Assembly (NCBI RefSeq): GCF_019924045.1
Contig: NZ_JAHXBN010000012.1
Span: forward strand, 186,001-250,000
From: Dyadobacter fermentans
Lineage (GTDB): Bacteria > Bacteroidota > Bacteroidia > Cytophagales > Spirosomataceae
Direction: 5' to 3'
DNA: 64,000 nt
Part shown: positions 24,212-33,558 of the stretch, one piece after another
Position numbering within the stretch: the stretch's first letter is position 1
Layout: each line of letters starts with the position of its first letter
Program-made: the position numbers and the translations under genes
The notes under the pieces: model-generated
Databases searched by the model: none
Seen by the model: only the letters and a program-made list of their open reading frames with translations
Told to the model about the DNA's origin: nothing

Positions 24212-24778
24212 TCACTTTTTAATCTCCGAGAATATAATTTTTAAAAGATTTAATCGTTCTCTCGTGCGCCTTTTCGGGTGAAGCTGCAAAAATCAGGTAA
24301 GTTTCTGCAAAATTGGTATTACTATCTTCATAAACGCCGTTTCCATGCAATGGGAGCGGTTTTTTGTTGCTCATCAAACTAGTTGCTGCGTATAGGCACC
24401 GGTTAGTAGTATACGTTAAGTAACTAGTGGTTATTTTTCAAGAAAACATATTCAGAAAGCAGGAATGCTTGTTTATGTAAATAATTTCATATCTTTTTGT
24501 ACATCCGGTTACTCATACAGTACGCCTCGGTACTGCCGGATTACGAAATATAACATTTTCGAGTTTAGCTCCCCTGTCAAGTATAAATAAATCGCCCGCT
24601 GGTTACGAGCGATATTTTAGAAATAGGATTTTAAAAATTATAAGTAAGACAAATTGTGTATGGTAGACACTTCTCTGACTTGTTGAAAAACAAGGGATTA
24701 TGCATGAAACCCAGTTGTAATATCTTTTCATTTTTTTATAATTTTTTTAACTATCTACTATCTATCTATACTTAATCT
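24212..24778. other. Long AT-rich leader region upstream of the first SusC gene
   Basis: No protein gene is supported in these 567 bases. A candidate promoter lies at 24469-24499: TTG, 18 bases, then TATC-TTTTTG, one base longer than the consensus. A weak hairpin with ATCGC and GCGAT arms lies near 24590-24615. A possible six-codon leader frame runs from 24700 to 24720. A CTAT-type simple repeat (24751-24769) stands directly before the start. The length suggests a long regulated 5' UTR. Confidence 0.5.
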
Positions 24779-27700
24779 ATGATGATTTCTGAACGGGAAA
24801 AGTACCGTAGCCTAACGCGGTATTTTTACTCCCTTCTGCTGACCTTACTGGTCATGACCGGCGCGTACGCTCAGGACGTAACGGTGAAGGGAAAAGTGAA
24901 TGATGAGCAGGGGCAGGGGCTGCCCGGCGTGAGCGTCCTTGTAAAAGGGACATCGACAGGTACGGTAACGGACATCGAGGGTAACTATACTGTGAATGCG
25001 CCGGGTACGGCAACGCTCGTGTTTTCTTTCATCGGGTACATTACACAGGAGATTCCGCTGGGCAATAAAACCAGCCTGGATGTGAAAATGGCAACGGATA
25101 CCAAAGCACTCGACGAAGTCGTGGTTGTGGGTTATGGTACCGCCAAGAAAGCAACCCTGACCGGTTCGGTGACTGCCGTGAAAGGTGCTGAGCTTCAAAA
25201 AGCGCCTTCAACTAACCTCTCGAACACATTGGGAGGTCGCCTGCCGGGTGTTTCTGCGGTACAAGCGAGCGGTGAGCCAGGTTACGACGGCTCGGCGATC
25301 CGTATCCGCGGTACCAACTCACTGGGTAACAGCAATGCACTGATCGTGGTGGATGGTGTGCCTAACCGTTCCGGTGGTCTCGACCGTTTGAACCCGGCCG
25401 ATATCGAGAGTATTTCGGTACTGAAAGATGCAGCTGCGGCGATTTACGGTTCGCGTGCGGGTAACGGGGTAATCCTGATCACCACCAAACGCGGAAAGAG
25501 CGGTAAACCACAGCTTTCTTACGACCTCAACCTGGGGATAGCCCAGCCAACCCGCACACCGCAAATGTCGAATGCAGCGGAATATGCGACTATCCGTAAT
25601 GAATTGCAGATCTACGACAACCTGCCCGTAGGACAATGGCAGGGTGCATTGCAAGGATTTAATACCAATGGCGCGTATACCCGTACCGACAACGGAAACG
25701 TGCTGAACGCGGTATTTACACCAACCGACATTCAGAAGTTCCGCGACGGTTCCGATCCGCTGACCCACCCGAACACCGACTGGTATGGCGCGGTAATCCG
25801 CAACTGGTCGCCGCAGCAGCGCCACAACCTGCAATTAACGGGCGGTAGCGAGAACATCAAATACCTTGCTTCGCTGGGTTATATTAACCAGGATGGCAAC
25901 TATGTGAACTCCGCGACAGGCTACAAGCAGTACGACATGCGTGTGAATCTCGATACGAAGATCAATAAATACGTAACCGCTAAGCTGGGCGTGGTGATGC
26001 GTGAGGAGTTCCGTCGCTTCCCTAACGGTGGTGGCGCGGGCGATATCTTCCGTATGCTCATGCGCGGAAAGCCTACCGAAATCGCGATCTGGCCGGACGG
26101 ACGTCCTGGTCCCGATATCGAGAACGGACAGAACCCGGCTGTTATCACAACCAACACGACCGGTTACAACAACGACAAGCGCGACTACATTCAGACCAAC
26201 GGCCAACTGGACATCGATGTGCCTGGTGTACCGGGTTTGAAAGTGACAGCAATGGCCGCTATTGATAAGCAAATGCGTCGTCAGAAGTCGTTCCAGAAGC
26301 CATGGACACTTTATTACTGGGATAAAAAGACTTACGAAGCAGATGGCACAACTCCGCTGCTGACAGGAACTGTGCGTTCGACATTCAATGATCCGCGTTT
26401 GACTGAAACTTCTTCACAGGAGCTTTCGATCCAGTTGACCGGCCAGGCTTCCTACGAGAAGACATTCGGTTCACACAGCTTCAATGCAATGGTGGGTGCC
26501 CAGCGCGAGACTGTTGATGCCGACGGCTTCTTCGCTTACCGCCGCTATTTTATCTCTCCGGTTGTAGACCAGCTTTTTGCGGGTGGTACGCCTGAGCAGA
26601 ACATTGGTAACTCGGGTACCAACAATGGTGATTTGTACAAACGCGCACGTTTGAGCTACTTCGGTCGCGTGGGCTACAACTTTAAAGAGAAATATCTCGC
26701 CGAGTTCTTGTGGCGTGCGGATGGTTCTTACGTGTTCCCGAAACAAGGCCGTTTCGGCTTCTTCCCGGGGGTATCGGCCGGTTGGCGTATTTCAGAAGAG
26801 GGCTTCTGGAAAAACAATATCCACTTCGTGAACAATGTGAAATTGCGTGCTTCGTGGGGACAAATGGGTGCTGAGCCGTATTTGCTCGGTACGGAAAACC
26901 TGGCCGAATACCAATACCTCAATACCATGGGCTTCGGTACGTACATCGTGAACGATCAGGTTGTGAAAACGCTGCTTGAATCGCGCGTGGCGAACAATAA
27001 CTTTACCTGGGAGGTGGCCAACAACTCCAACTTCGGTATTGAAGGTACTTTGTGGAAAGACCGTATCGCCTTTGAAATCGACTACTTTGTTAACAACCGT
27101 TCGAAAATCCTGATCCCGATGACGGGTTCGACGCCTTCGTCGGCAGGTATCGATGGTAAGCTTCCTCCTGTAAACCTGGGTAAGTTGCAAAACAAAGGCT
27201 TTGAATTCAAGGTTAGCTACGATGGCTCTGTCGACAACTTCACCTACTCGGTGGGTGTGAATGGTGGTTATGCTAAAAATACGATCAAATACTGGAACGA
27301 AACGCCGGGTATTCCTTCTTATCAGACGACTACCGGTCGCCCTTACCAGGCATTCCTCGCATACCAATATGACGGTGTTTTCCGCGACCAAGCTGAAATC
27401 GATGCCAATACAATCAATTATTCCGGTATTACAGGTACGCTTCGTCCGGGTGACATGAAGTTCAAGGATGTAAACAATGATGGTAAAATCACGAAGGATG
27501 ATATGGTTCGTTCGGAAAAAACCAACCGTCCGCAATTCACCGGTGGTGTAAACATCAACCTGGGCTACAAAGCATTCGACCTGACGATCCTGTTCCAGGG
27601 TGCTGCGGGTGGTTTGCAATATGTAGGCCAGACAGAGTCGGGTGATATCGGTAACTATCTGAAATACGCTTACGACCACCGCTGGACGATCGACAATCCG

Positions 27701-28018
27701 AGCTCGACAGACCCGCGTCTGGCTAACCGTAACAATACCTACTATACCAACCTCACCAACGCGGATTCACCAGGCGCAAATACTTATTACCTGAAAAGCA
27801 ACAATTACCTGCGTTTGAAAAACATCGAGCTGGGCTATAACCTGCCTTCGGAAATCGGTTCGAAAATCGGTGTTGGTAACCTGCGTGTGTATGTAAACGG
27901 GTTGAACCTGTTCACGATCGACAAGATCAAGATCTGGGACCCGGAAGCGACTTCTACCAACGGACAATACTATCCGCAGTCGCGAGTTCTTAATGCAGGT
28001 GTACGTGTAACTTTCTAA
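24779..28018 (+). CDS. SusC/RagA-type TonB-linked outer-membrane transporter
   Basis: The 1079-residue protein starts with a signal peptide (SLLLTLLVMTGAYAQ). A carboxypeptidase-regulatory-like beta domain follows (about residues 33-105, KVNDEQGQGLPGVSVLVKG). Then come the TonB-box signature LDEVVVVGYGTAKK, the plug (IRGTNSLGNSNALIVVDGVP, VLKDAAAAIYGSRAGNGVI) and a beta-barrel ending in a terminal Phe (GVRVTF). SusC forms the channel through which SusD-bound oligosaccharides or peptides are imported with TonB energy. Length is normal. The SusD partner starts 10 bp downstream. No ECF sigma/anti-sigma pair or hybrid regulator lies next to it. Confidence 0.95.
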   Translation: MMISEREKYRSLTRYFYSLLLTLLVMTGAYAQDVTVKGKVNDEQGQGLPGVSVLVKGTSTGTVTDIEGNYTVNAPGTATLVFSFIGYITQEIPLGNKTSLDVKMATDTKALDEVVVVGYGTAKKATLTGSVTAVKGAELQKAPSTNLSNTLGGRLPGVSAVQASGEPGYDGSAIRIRGTNSLGNSNALIVVDGVPNRSGGLDRLNPADIESISVLKDAAAAIYGSRAGNGVILITTKRGKSGKPQLSYDLNLGIAQPTRTPQMSNAAEYATIRNELQIYDNLPVGQWQGALQGFNTNGAYTRTDNGNVLNAVFTPTDIQKFRDGSDPLTHPNTDWYGAVIRNWSPQQRHNLQLTGGSENIKYLASLGYINQDGNYVNSATGYKQYDMRVNLDTKINKYVTAKLGVVMREEFRRFPNGGGAGDIFRMLMRGKPTEIAIWPDGRPGPDIENGQNPAVITTNTTGYNNDKRDYIQTNGQLDIDVPGVPGLKVTAMAAIDKQMRRQKSFQKPWTLYYWDKKTYEADGTTPLLTGTVRSTFNDPRLTETSSQELSIQLTGQASYEKTFGSHSFNAMVGAQRETVDADGFFAYRRYFISPVVDQLFAGGTPEQNIGNSGTNNGDLYKRARLSYFGRVGYNFKEKYLAEFLWRADGSYVFPKQGRFGFFPGVSAGWRISEEGFWKNNIHFVNNVKLRASWGQMGAEPYLLGTENLAEYQYLNTMGFGTYIVNDQVVKTLLESRVANNNFTWEVANNSNFGIEGTLWKDRIAFEIDYFVNNRSKILIPMTGSTPSSAGIDGKLPPVNLGKLQNKGFEFKVSYDGSVDNFTYSVGVNGGYAKNTIKYWNETPGIPSYQTTTGRPYQAFLAYQYDGVFRDQAEIDANTINYSGITGTLRPGDMKFKDVNNDGKITKDDMVRSEKTNRPQFTGGVNINLGYKAFDLTILFQGAAGGLQYVGQTESGDIGNYLKYAYDHRWTIDNPSSTDPRLANRNNTYYTNLTNADSPGANTYYLKSNNYLRLKNIELGYNLPSEIGSKIGVGNLRVYVNGLNLFTIDKIKIWDPEATSTNGQYYPQSRVLNAGVRVTF

Positions 28019-28028
28019 GACTTTAAAA

Positions 28029-29909
28029 ATGAAACTGAGTTATAAAAATTGGATTTTTCTGGCGGCGCTGGCCACAACCGGGCTGGTGTCGTGCGACACT
28101 GACTTTTTGGATGTAACGCCGCCCATCGAAATTCCTACCGATGAGGTCTGGAAAGACGGTGCATTGGCCGAAGGATTTGTGACAGGTATTTACCAGGGAT
28201 TGCAGCAAGGCGGTTTCAGCGAACAAATGCTTGCCTCGCTGAGTGACGAGGCGGTATTTACCCACACGGGCCGCAACATCAACACGGTGAACGAGGGTAG
28301 TCTGAGCCCCTCCAACCTTGGCTGGGTGGATGATACTTACGGATGGGGACCTATGTACACCCGTATCCGTGCGGCTAACCAGGCGATCCAGGAGTTGCCT
28401 AAGTCTACTTTCACGGACCAGACTTTGAAAGACCGCTTGAAGGGAGAGGCGCACTTCCTGCGTGCTTACTACTATCAGCAGTTGGTACGCTACTACGGTT
28501 CGGTGCCTCTGGTCACGAAAGTTTATGCATTGAATGAAGATTATTCTGTAAGCCGGAATACCTTCGAGGAATGCGTGAAGTTTATCGTGGCCGATTGCGA
28601 CAGCGCCGCTGCATTGCTGAAAGGCAAGGCAGATCAGAAGGGACGTGCTTCCGAAGTGTCTGCATTGGCTTTGAAATCGCGGATTTTGTTGTACGCTGCG
28701 AGCGATCTGCACGATGTTCCCACTGCGAAAGCGAAGTCTGCATTGTTTGCTGCGTATCCAAATCCTGAGTTCCTGGGCTATACAGGCGGCGACCGCAAAG
28801 CACGTTGGACGGCCGCGCAGGCTGCTGCGAAAGCTGCATTGGACCTGAAAGCAGGCTACAAACTTAACCTGACAGCCCCTGTTACCGCTGCGCAAGGTAA
28901 AATCAACTACATTTCCATGGCCATGGCCGGGTACAGCGCCGATAAAACGCTGGATGCTTCCGGTGGAGACGACATCATTTTTGGTCGTTATTTCACGGCC
29001 AGCCAAACTTCGGATGGTGCACGCCAGACGGGTTTGAACAACGGGCCTAACGGCTACCACAACTGGGCGGGTAATACGCCGATCGGTTTGCTCGTGGATG
29101 ACTACGAAATGATGGATGGAACCCCGTTCGCATGGACTAACCCTACGCACAAGGCTAACCCTTACGCAAACCGCGATCCGCGTTTCTATGCAACTGTGAT
29201 GTATGACGGTGCCAACTGGAAACCACGTCCTTCCGACGCGAAAGACCCTGCTAACCAGATTCAGACCGGTTCTTATGATTTGCTCGACGAAAAGGGTACA
29301 CTATTCAACCGCAAAGGATTGGATACACGCAGCAGCACGATCGAAGACTGGAACGGTAGCCGTACCGGTTACTACATGCGCAAGTTCATCGATCCAAACC
29401 CTGCATTGTACGACAACACCGACCGTCAGAACATTCCATGGCCGTTCTTCCGCGTAACCGAGGTGGTATTCAACTACATCGAGGCGAGCATTGAGTTGGG
29501 GCAGGATGCGGTTGCATTGGAGTGGTTGAACAAGATCCGTTTCCGCGCAGGTATGCCAGCTCTGAAAGTTTCGGGTGCTGCTTTGAAAGAAGCTTACCGT
29601 CATGAAAAACGTATTGAAATGGCTTACGAAGAACAGCGCTACCACGATGCACGTCGCTGGATGATCGCTCCGACCACTTTGGGCCGTTCGTTGCAGTTCA
29701 TTACCGTAATCGGTAAGTTCAAGCCAGGTAAGTCGATGAAAGAGCCGTATCACTACGACCCTACCGTTTATGACTATACCTACACTCCGACGGAGGACAA
29801 ATCACATGAGAACCGTACGTGGGTGGATAAGATGTATTTCCGTCCGTTCAGCCGCGACGAAATCAACCGTAATGCGAAATTGGTTCAAAACCCTGGTTAC
29901 GACAAGTAA
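28029..29909 (+). CDS. SusD/RagB family nutrient-binding lipoprotein
   Basis: The 626-residue protein has a lipobox LVSC22 and DTDFLDVTPP after it, as in nearly all SusD proteins. The alpha-helical TPR-like scaffold is visible in RIRAANQAIQELP, LKGEAHFLRAYYYQQLVRYYG and VSALALKSRILLYAA. The RagB C-terminal part shows YMRKFIDP, FFRVTEVVFNYIEASIELG, LNKIRFRAGMP and YRHEKRIEMAYEEQRYHDARRW. It would bind a glycan on the cell surface and cap the SusC channel. The ligand is not deducible. A terminator follows. Confidence 0.95.
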   Translation: MKLSYKNWIFLAALATTGLVSCDTDFLDVTPPIEIPTDEVWKDGALAEGFVTGIYQGLQQGGFSEQMLASLSDEAVFTHTGRNINTVNEGSLSPSNLGWVDDTYGWGPMYTRIRAANQAIQELPKSTFTDQTLKDRLKGEAHFLRAYYYQQLVRYYGSVPLVTKVYALNEDYSVSRNTFEECVKFIVADCDSAAALLKGKADQKGRASEVSALALKSRILLYAASDLHDVPTAKAKSALFAAYPNPEFLGYTGGDRKARWTAAQAAAKAALDLKAGYKLNLTAPVTAAQGKINYISMAMAGYSADKTLDASGGDDIIFGRYFTASQTSDGARQTGLNNGPNGYHNWAGNTPIGLLVDDYEMMDGTPFAWTNPTHKANPYANRDPRFYATVMYDGANWKPRPSDAKDPANQIQTGSYDLLDEKGTLFNRKGLDTRSSTIEDWNGSRTGYYMRKFIDPNPALYDNTDRQNIPWPFFRVTEVVFNYIEASIELGQDAVALEWLNKIRFRAGMPALKVSGAALKEAYRHEKRIEMAYEEQRYHDARRWMIAPTTLGRSLQFITVIGKFKPGKSMKEPYHYDPTVYDYTYTPTEDKSHENRTWVDKMYFRPFSRDEINRNAKLVQNPGYDK

Positions 29910-29935
29910 CGGGTTATAAGCAAACCATTTGATCA

Positions 29936-29966
29936 CTGCCCGTGCTGTTACAGTACGGGCAGTTTT
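29936..29966 (+). terminator. Rho-independent terminator after the first SusC/SusD operon
   Basis: CTGCCCGT (29936-29943) pairs with ACGGGCAG (29955-29962), with an inner CTG-tta-CAG stem and a following TTTT. It closes the SusCD transcript. Confidence 0.8.
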
Positions 29967-30159
29967 CGTTATTGAGGGTTTTTGAAGACAAATTCCCACA
30001 AAACGTGGATTTAGATAAACACTATTAAACTAATAGAATATTTGTAATTAATTCAAAATCAGTTTGTTGTAATTTTTGGCATAATCCTGTTGAGACAAAT
30101 GGGCACAGTGCGAATGCACGAGGTCAAAAACATTAATAGTTGTCTAAAAAACAAGGATT

Positions 30160-30504
30160 ATGAAAAAGCTAGTAGTATCGGCATTTGCCCTGGCGCTCAT
30201 CTCGTTTACTTCCGTTCAGGCCCAGACGGCCAGTCAGGCGACGGCTGATCATTCAGCGCATCAGGAAGCGGTGGCACAGAAAACAACGAAGGCGGACCAA
30301 AAGGAGAAAGTGGCCGTGAAAACGGAAGATCTGCCCGAAGGAATTCAGAAGACAATCAAAAGCGACGACTTTAAAGGCTGGACGGTGAAGAAGGCATTTC
30401 TGGTAACCGAGCCCGACAAAGCCCAGTATTATGAATTACAAGTAGCGAACGGCAAGGAAAATGCCCTCGTGAAACTCGATAAAGACGGAAGAAATGTAGG
30501 ATAA
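30160..30504 (+). CDS. Small secreted PepSY-like protein
   Basis: The 114-residue protein has a clear signal peptide (KKLVVSAFALALISFTSVQAQ). A low-complexity Ala/Gln/Lys segment with several His residues follows. The C-terminal 60 residues (EDLPEGIQKTIKSDDFKGWTV, then YYELQVANGKENALVKLDKDG) match the pattern of PepSY-like or beta-lactamase-inhibitor-like small domains common in Bacteroidota. Such domains often bind or inhibit envelope proteases, but no target is evident. It is a single gene between two terminators. Confidence 0.75.
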   Translation: MKKLVVSAFALALISFTSVQAQTASQATADHSAHQEAVAQKTTKADQKEKVAVKTEDLPEGIQKTIKSDDFKGWTVKKAFLVTEPDKAQYYELQVANGKENALVKLDKDGRNVG

Positions 30505-30534
30505 CCATAGTATTCCTTCATTATTCAGTGACTG

Positions 30535-30558
30535 AGCCGGAGCGATCCGGCTTTTTTT
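30535..30558 (+). terminator. Rho-independent terminator
   Basis: AGCCGGA (30535-30541) pairs with TCCGGCT (30546-30552) around GCGA, followed by a run of seven T residues. It ends the PepSY-like gene. Confidence 0.9.
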
Positions 30559-30617
30559 GTTTCCGGGTCGGTTGCTAACTTTAACGTCACATTTGAAAAT
30601 ACCTAACCCGTTACTGA

Positions 30618-32330
30618 ATGACCTTAGATCTACGTTCTGTTTGCTGCATTGTCGCAGCTTCATTCCTCCTATTTAACTGCGCGGGCAGAAAGCAATCCAC
30701 GCCTGCCGGTAGCCAGCTTGCCAGTACTGATTCACAGGGCAAAGAGCTTTTTACCACACATTGTGTTTCCTGTCATGCCATGGAGCAGGAGGAGATCGGC
30801 CCGCGCCTGGGTGGTGTCACCAGCGTGCTTTCGGAAAAAGAGCTGGTTGCATTCATTAAAAATCCCAACCATGCGATCGAATCGGGTAATGCACGGGCTG
30901 TGAGCCTGTCGAAGCGGTACAAGATGATAATGCCGCCGTTTGATTTTTTGAAAGACGAAGAAATCCGGTCGATCCTCGCATACATTGCTTCGGAGACGAA
31001 AGCGCATAACATAGCACCGCTCGAAGTGAAAGTAGACACGGCTTCGAATGCCCGCCTGGCACAGCCTGTAATTAAAACAGGACTGAGGATAGAGCTGGAA
31101 GATTTCGTGACGATCCCGCCATCCAGCGAAAAAATGCCTCGCACGCGCATCGCGAACATGCGCCCGCACCCGTCGCAGGACGGTACGCTGTACGTGAGCG
31201 ACCAGCGAGGCCTGATTTACCGGATCAACGGAAAGGATGTAACCACTTTCGTGGATCTAAGAAATGAGATTGAAGATTTCGTCAACGAACCGGGCCTGGG
31301 TACCGGCCTGGGCAGTTTCGCATTCCATCCGGATTACCTCAATAATGGTTTGATTTATATTACCCACACGGAGGCTCCCAAAGGAAAGCGCGCCGATTAT
31401 GGTTACAACGACTCCATCAAGGTCGCATTACAATGGGTAGTTTCCGAGTGGAAGATCGACGATGTCAAAAGCCCGATTTTTAAAGGAAAGAGAAGAGAAT
31501 TGCTCCGCATCAACGTGCCTAATGTGGTGCACGGCACGCAGGACATCGGTTTCAACCCCGATGCCGCGAAAGGAGACAAAGATTATGGATTACTGTATAT
31601 AGGTACCGGCGACGGCGGCTCCACGATCAGCAAATATCCCCAGCTTTGCCATAACCTGCATTCGCTGCTCGGTACGATTATCCGTATCGACCCGCTGGGG
31701 AACAATAGCAGGAACGGGCATTACGGCATTCCGGCTGATAATCCGTTCGTAAACGAGAAGGGCGACATTTATAAGGAAATATATGCGTATGGTTTCCGGA
31801 ACCCACATCGTCTGGCGTGGCATGGCGGAAGGCTGTTCAGCGCGGAAGTGGGCGAGTCGAATTTTGAAGAGGTGAATGTGATTGTAAAAGGAGGCGACTA
31901 CGGTTGGAATGTGCGTGAAGGCAATTTTGGTATATCTTCCAAGGACCTTAAAAATGTGTATCCGGTGCCGGCGACCGAGAGCGGCAAGTTCGAAAAGCCC
32001 TTTTTGCAGTACGATCATATCGACGGAAATGCCATCAGCGGCGGCTACGTGTACGAAGGCCCGATAGCGGCTTTGAGGGATAAGTACATATTCGGGGATA
32101 TCGTCAACGGCCGTGTTTTCTATGGCAATATCGATGCCCAACTGAGCGACCAGTCGGTGTATGAGCTGACGATCGTCCGCAATGGCAAGGACACCAACCT
32201 GGTTGAAATGTCGGGTTCGAAGCGGGTCGATATACGCATTGAATACAACCGCTATACGGGGGAGCTGTACATCATGACCAAAAGCGACGGCAAGATCCGT
32301 CGCGTGAGCAAGGCATATACGGTAAATTAG
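30618..32330 (+). CDS. Cytochrome c / PQQ-type sugar dehydrogenase lipoprotein
   Basis: The 570-residue protein has a lipobox LFNC21. Residues 35-135 form a class I cytochrome c with C49-VS-C52-H53 and a candidate Met ligand in MIMPPFDFL. The rest is a six-bladed propeller of the glucose/sorbosone dehydrogenase family: RIANMRPHPSQDGTLYVSDQ, GLGSFAFHPDYLNNG, VVHGTQDIGFNP, LLYIGTGDGG, YGFRNPHRLAWHG, EVGESNFEEVNVI, and GDYGWNVREG. It would oxidise an extracellular sugar or aldose and pass electrons from PQQ to its own haem. Fusion of haem and propeller in one lipoprotein is known in Bacteroidota. Confidence 0.9.
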   Translation: MTLDLRSVCCIVAASFLLFNCAGRKQSTPAGSQLASTDSQGKELFTTHCVSCHAMEQEEIGPRLGGVTSVLSEKELVAFIKNPNHAIESGNARAVSLSKRYKMIMPPFDFLKDEEIRSILAYIASETKAHNIAPLEVKVDTASNARLAQPVIKTGLRIELEDFVTIPPSSEKMPRTRIANMRPHPSQDGTLYVSDQRGLIYRINGKDVTTFVDLRNEIEDFVNEPGLGTGLGSFAFHPDYLNNGLIYITHTEAPKGKRADYGYNDSIKVALQWVVSEWKIDDVKSPIFKGKRRELLRINVPNVVHGTQDIGFNPDAAKGDKDYGLLYIGTGDGGSTISKYPQLCHNLHSLLGTIIRIDPLGNNSRNGHYGIPADNPFVNEKGDIYKEIYAYGFRNPHRLAWHGGRLFSAEVGESNFEEVNVIVKGGDYGWNVREGNFGISSKDLKNVYPVPATESGKFEKPFLQYDHIDGNAISGGYVYEGPIAALRDKYIFGDIVNGRVFYGNIDAQLSDQSVYELTIVRNGKDTNLVEMSGSKRVDIRIEYNRYTGELYIMTKSDGKIRRVSKAYTVN

Positions 32331-32378
32331 CTGCAAGGGCGCTAAATAGTTTGCAGTGGCCGATAAATAATTGAATTG

Positions 32379-32434
32379 TCCTGATTTTCAATGGGCGTTG
32401 TTTCTTTGCAACCCTCACTAAACGAAAATCAGGA
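32379..32434. promoter_or_regulatory. 11-bp inverted repeat before the unknown three-gene cassette
   Basis: TCCTGATTTTC (32379-32389) and GAAAATCAGGA (32424-32434) are perfect inverted copies 34 bases apart, just upstream of the ATG at 32443. A near -7 element, TTtcTTTG, lies between them. The repeat may be an operator or may fold in the leader RNA and mask the start. Confidence 0.45.
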
Positions 32435-32442
32435 AATCTCTT

Positions 32443-32805
32443 ATGGCCAATGTTAAAACGGTACTCGACCAATGGTCGGTAAAAGACCTCGAAGACAATT
32501 CCAGCATTAATGTACTTGTGGAAAGCTGCACAGAGCTCGGTAACAATGCGCAACCGGGCGTACAGATCATATGCATGGGGCATTACATCACCTACGAACC
32601 CAATATCGTAGAGCAATGGGCTTACAAAGCCGGTAAAGAAGGCGTTACGGAATATCTGCTTGAAGACAAATCCTGGACTTACCACGAAGATCAGTATGTG
32701 AAGTATTTCCTGGTGCTGGGCAGCCCGCTTAAAGCGCGCATCATAGTGAAAACGCGTAGCTCGAAGCCGAACGTTAGGGAATACGACCTCCCTTTCGAAG
32801 TCTGA
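32443..32805 (+). CDS. Hypothetical protein, 120 aa, first gene of an unknown cassette
   Basis: I do not recognise a family. The protein is soluble, without a signal peptide, and looks like a small alpha/beta or beta-sandwich domain (VQIICMGHYITYEPNIVEQW, then YVKYFLVLGSPLKARIIVKTR). It has several Trp and Tyr residues. It is followed after 36 bp by a membrane protein gene and then, after 12 bp, by a third unknown gene. The three are probably cotranscribed from the region with the inverted repeat. Confidence 0.7.
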   Translation: MANVKTVLDQWSVKDLEDNSSINVLVESCTELGNNAQPGVQIICMGHYITYEPNIVEQWAYKAGKEGVTEYLLEDKSWTYHEDQYVKYFLVLGSPLKARIIVKTRSSKPNVREYDLPFEV

Positions 32806-32841
32806 CGCGGAATATCATTCACACATACACACCTACCTGAA

Positions 32842-33546
32842 ATGATCAAGTTTACCTACCTCGCATTGCTGGGTATTTTCTGCATAATTCTATTGATTAC
32901 GGTAGTTTACTACCTCCTTAAACCTACCCCGGCCGGCGACAGTTCGGTGGGGTGGGCACTCGGGTTATTGTACCTGGTCGGTCTCCTTGGCGTAGTGTTT
33001 CTGGCGGCATTGTTCTGGAAAAATAGAACTATCGGACTGGTGATTCTCTGCATTCCGATGCTGTTCTTTATGTGGCCGGCCATCCAGCGGGGAGCAAGAG
33101 ATGTATACGCCTGGTTTCCAATTCAAGAGGGCAGTCCGCTCACATTACACATTGTGAACAACACGCCGGCGCTCGTCAATGTGAAGCTCGAATGCTGGTT
33201 TGGTAAACAGAGCGAAGTACAGCAGACTCTTTATAAAACATTGGAATTTACTTCAAAACCATTGGCCGTTGATCAGCATGTGCTCTCGGATTATGATGTG
33301 CAGCTGCTTTCATCGAAATCCGCATTTGTAAGGTTGGTATTCTTCGAATGCTTGCAGCAAAGTGGAAACGGCTACTCATATGTCCGTGAAGTGCAGCCGT
33401 GCATGCAATATCACGACGTGCCGGTCGAGAACTTCCGGGTCACCGATTACCTGATCACCATCGACGGGGAAAAGAATTCGGAGGCGTTTCAGGAGGAAGT
33501 GAGGAGGTTGAAAACAGATAGTCTTTATACGAACGGCGTGTTCTGA
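32842..33546 (+). CDS. Hypothetical membrane protein with three N-terminal helices
   Basis: The 234-residue protein has three transmembrane helices (about residues 4-27, 37-60 and 64-82) and then a soluble domain of 150 residues that is beta-rich (SPLTLHIVNNTPALVNVKLECWF, YVREVQPCMQYHDVPVENFRV). No known family is apparent. The topology suggests the soluble part faces the periplasm, since an odd number of helices follows a short cytoplasmic N-terminus. It is the middle gene of the unknown cassette. Confidence 0.7.
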   Translation: MIKFTYLALLGIFCIILLITVVYYLLKPTPAGDSSVGWALGLLYLVGLLGVVFLAALFWKNRTIGLVILCIPMLFFMWPAIQRGARDVYAWFPIQEGSPLTLHIVNNTPALVNVKLECWFGKQSEVQQTLYKTLEFTSKPLAVDQHVLSDYDVQLLSSKSAFVRLVFFECLQQSGNGYSYVREVQPCMQYHDVPVENFRVTDYLITIDGEKNSEAFQEEVRRLKTDSLYTNGVF

Positions 33547-33558
33547 AACCGGAGTTTT

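Noticed and set aside
24212-24778. tRNA or riboswitch in the long SusC leader
   Set aside because: No cloverleaf, no CCA-type end and no known riboswitch core could be recognised. Only weak hairpins are present.
26792-29150. Long open frames antisense to the first SusC and SusD genes
   Set aside because: They lie wholly inside strongly supported SusC/SusD genes, have no recognisable domains and are rich in Arg, His and Val, as expected from the complement of coding DNA.
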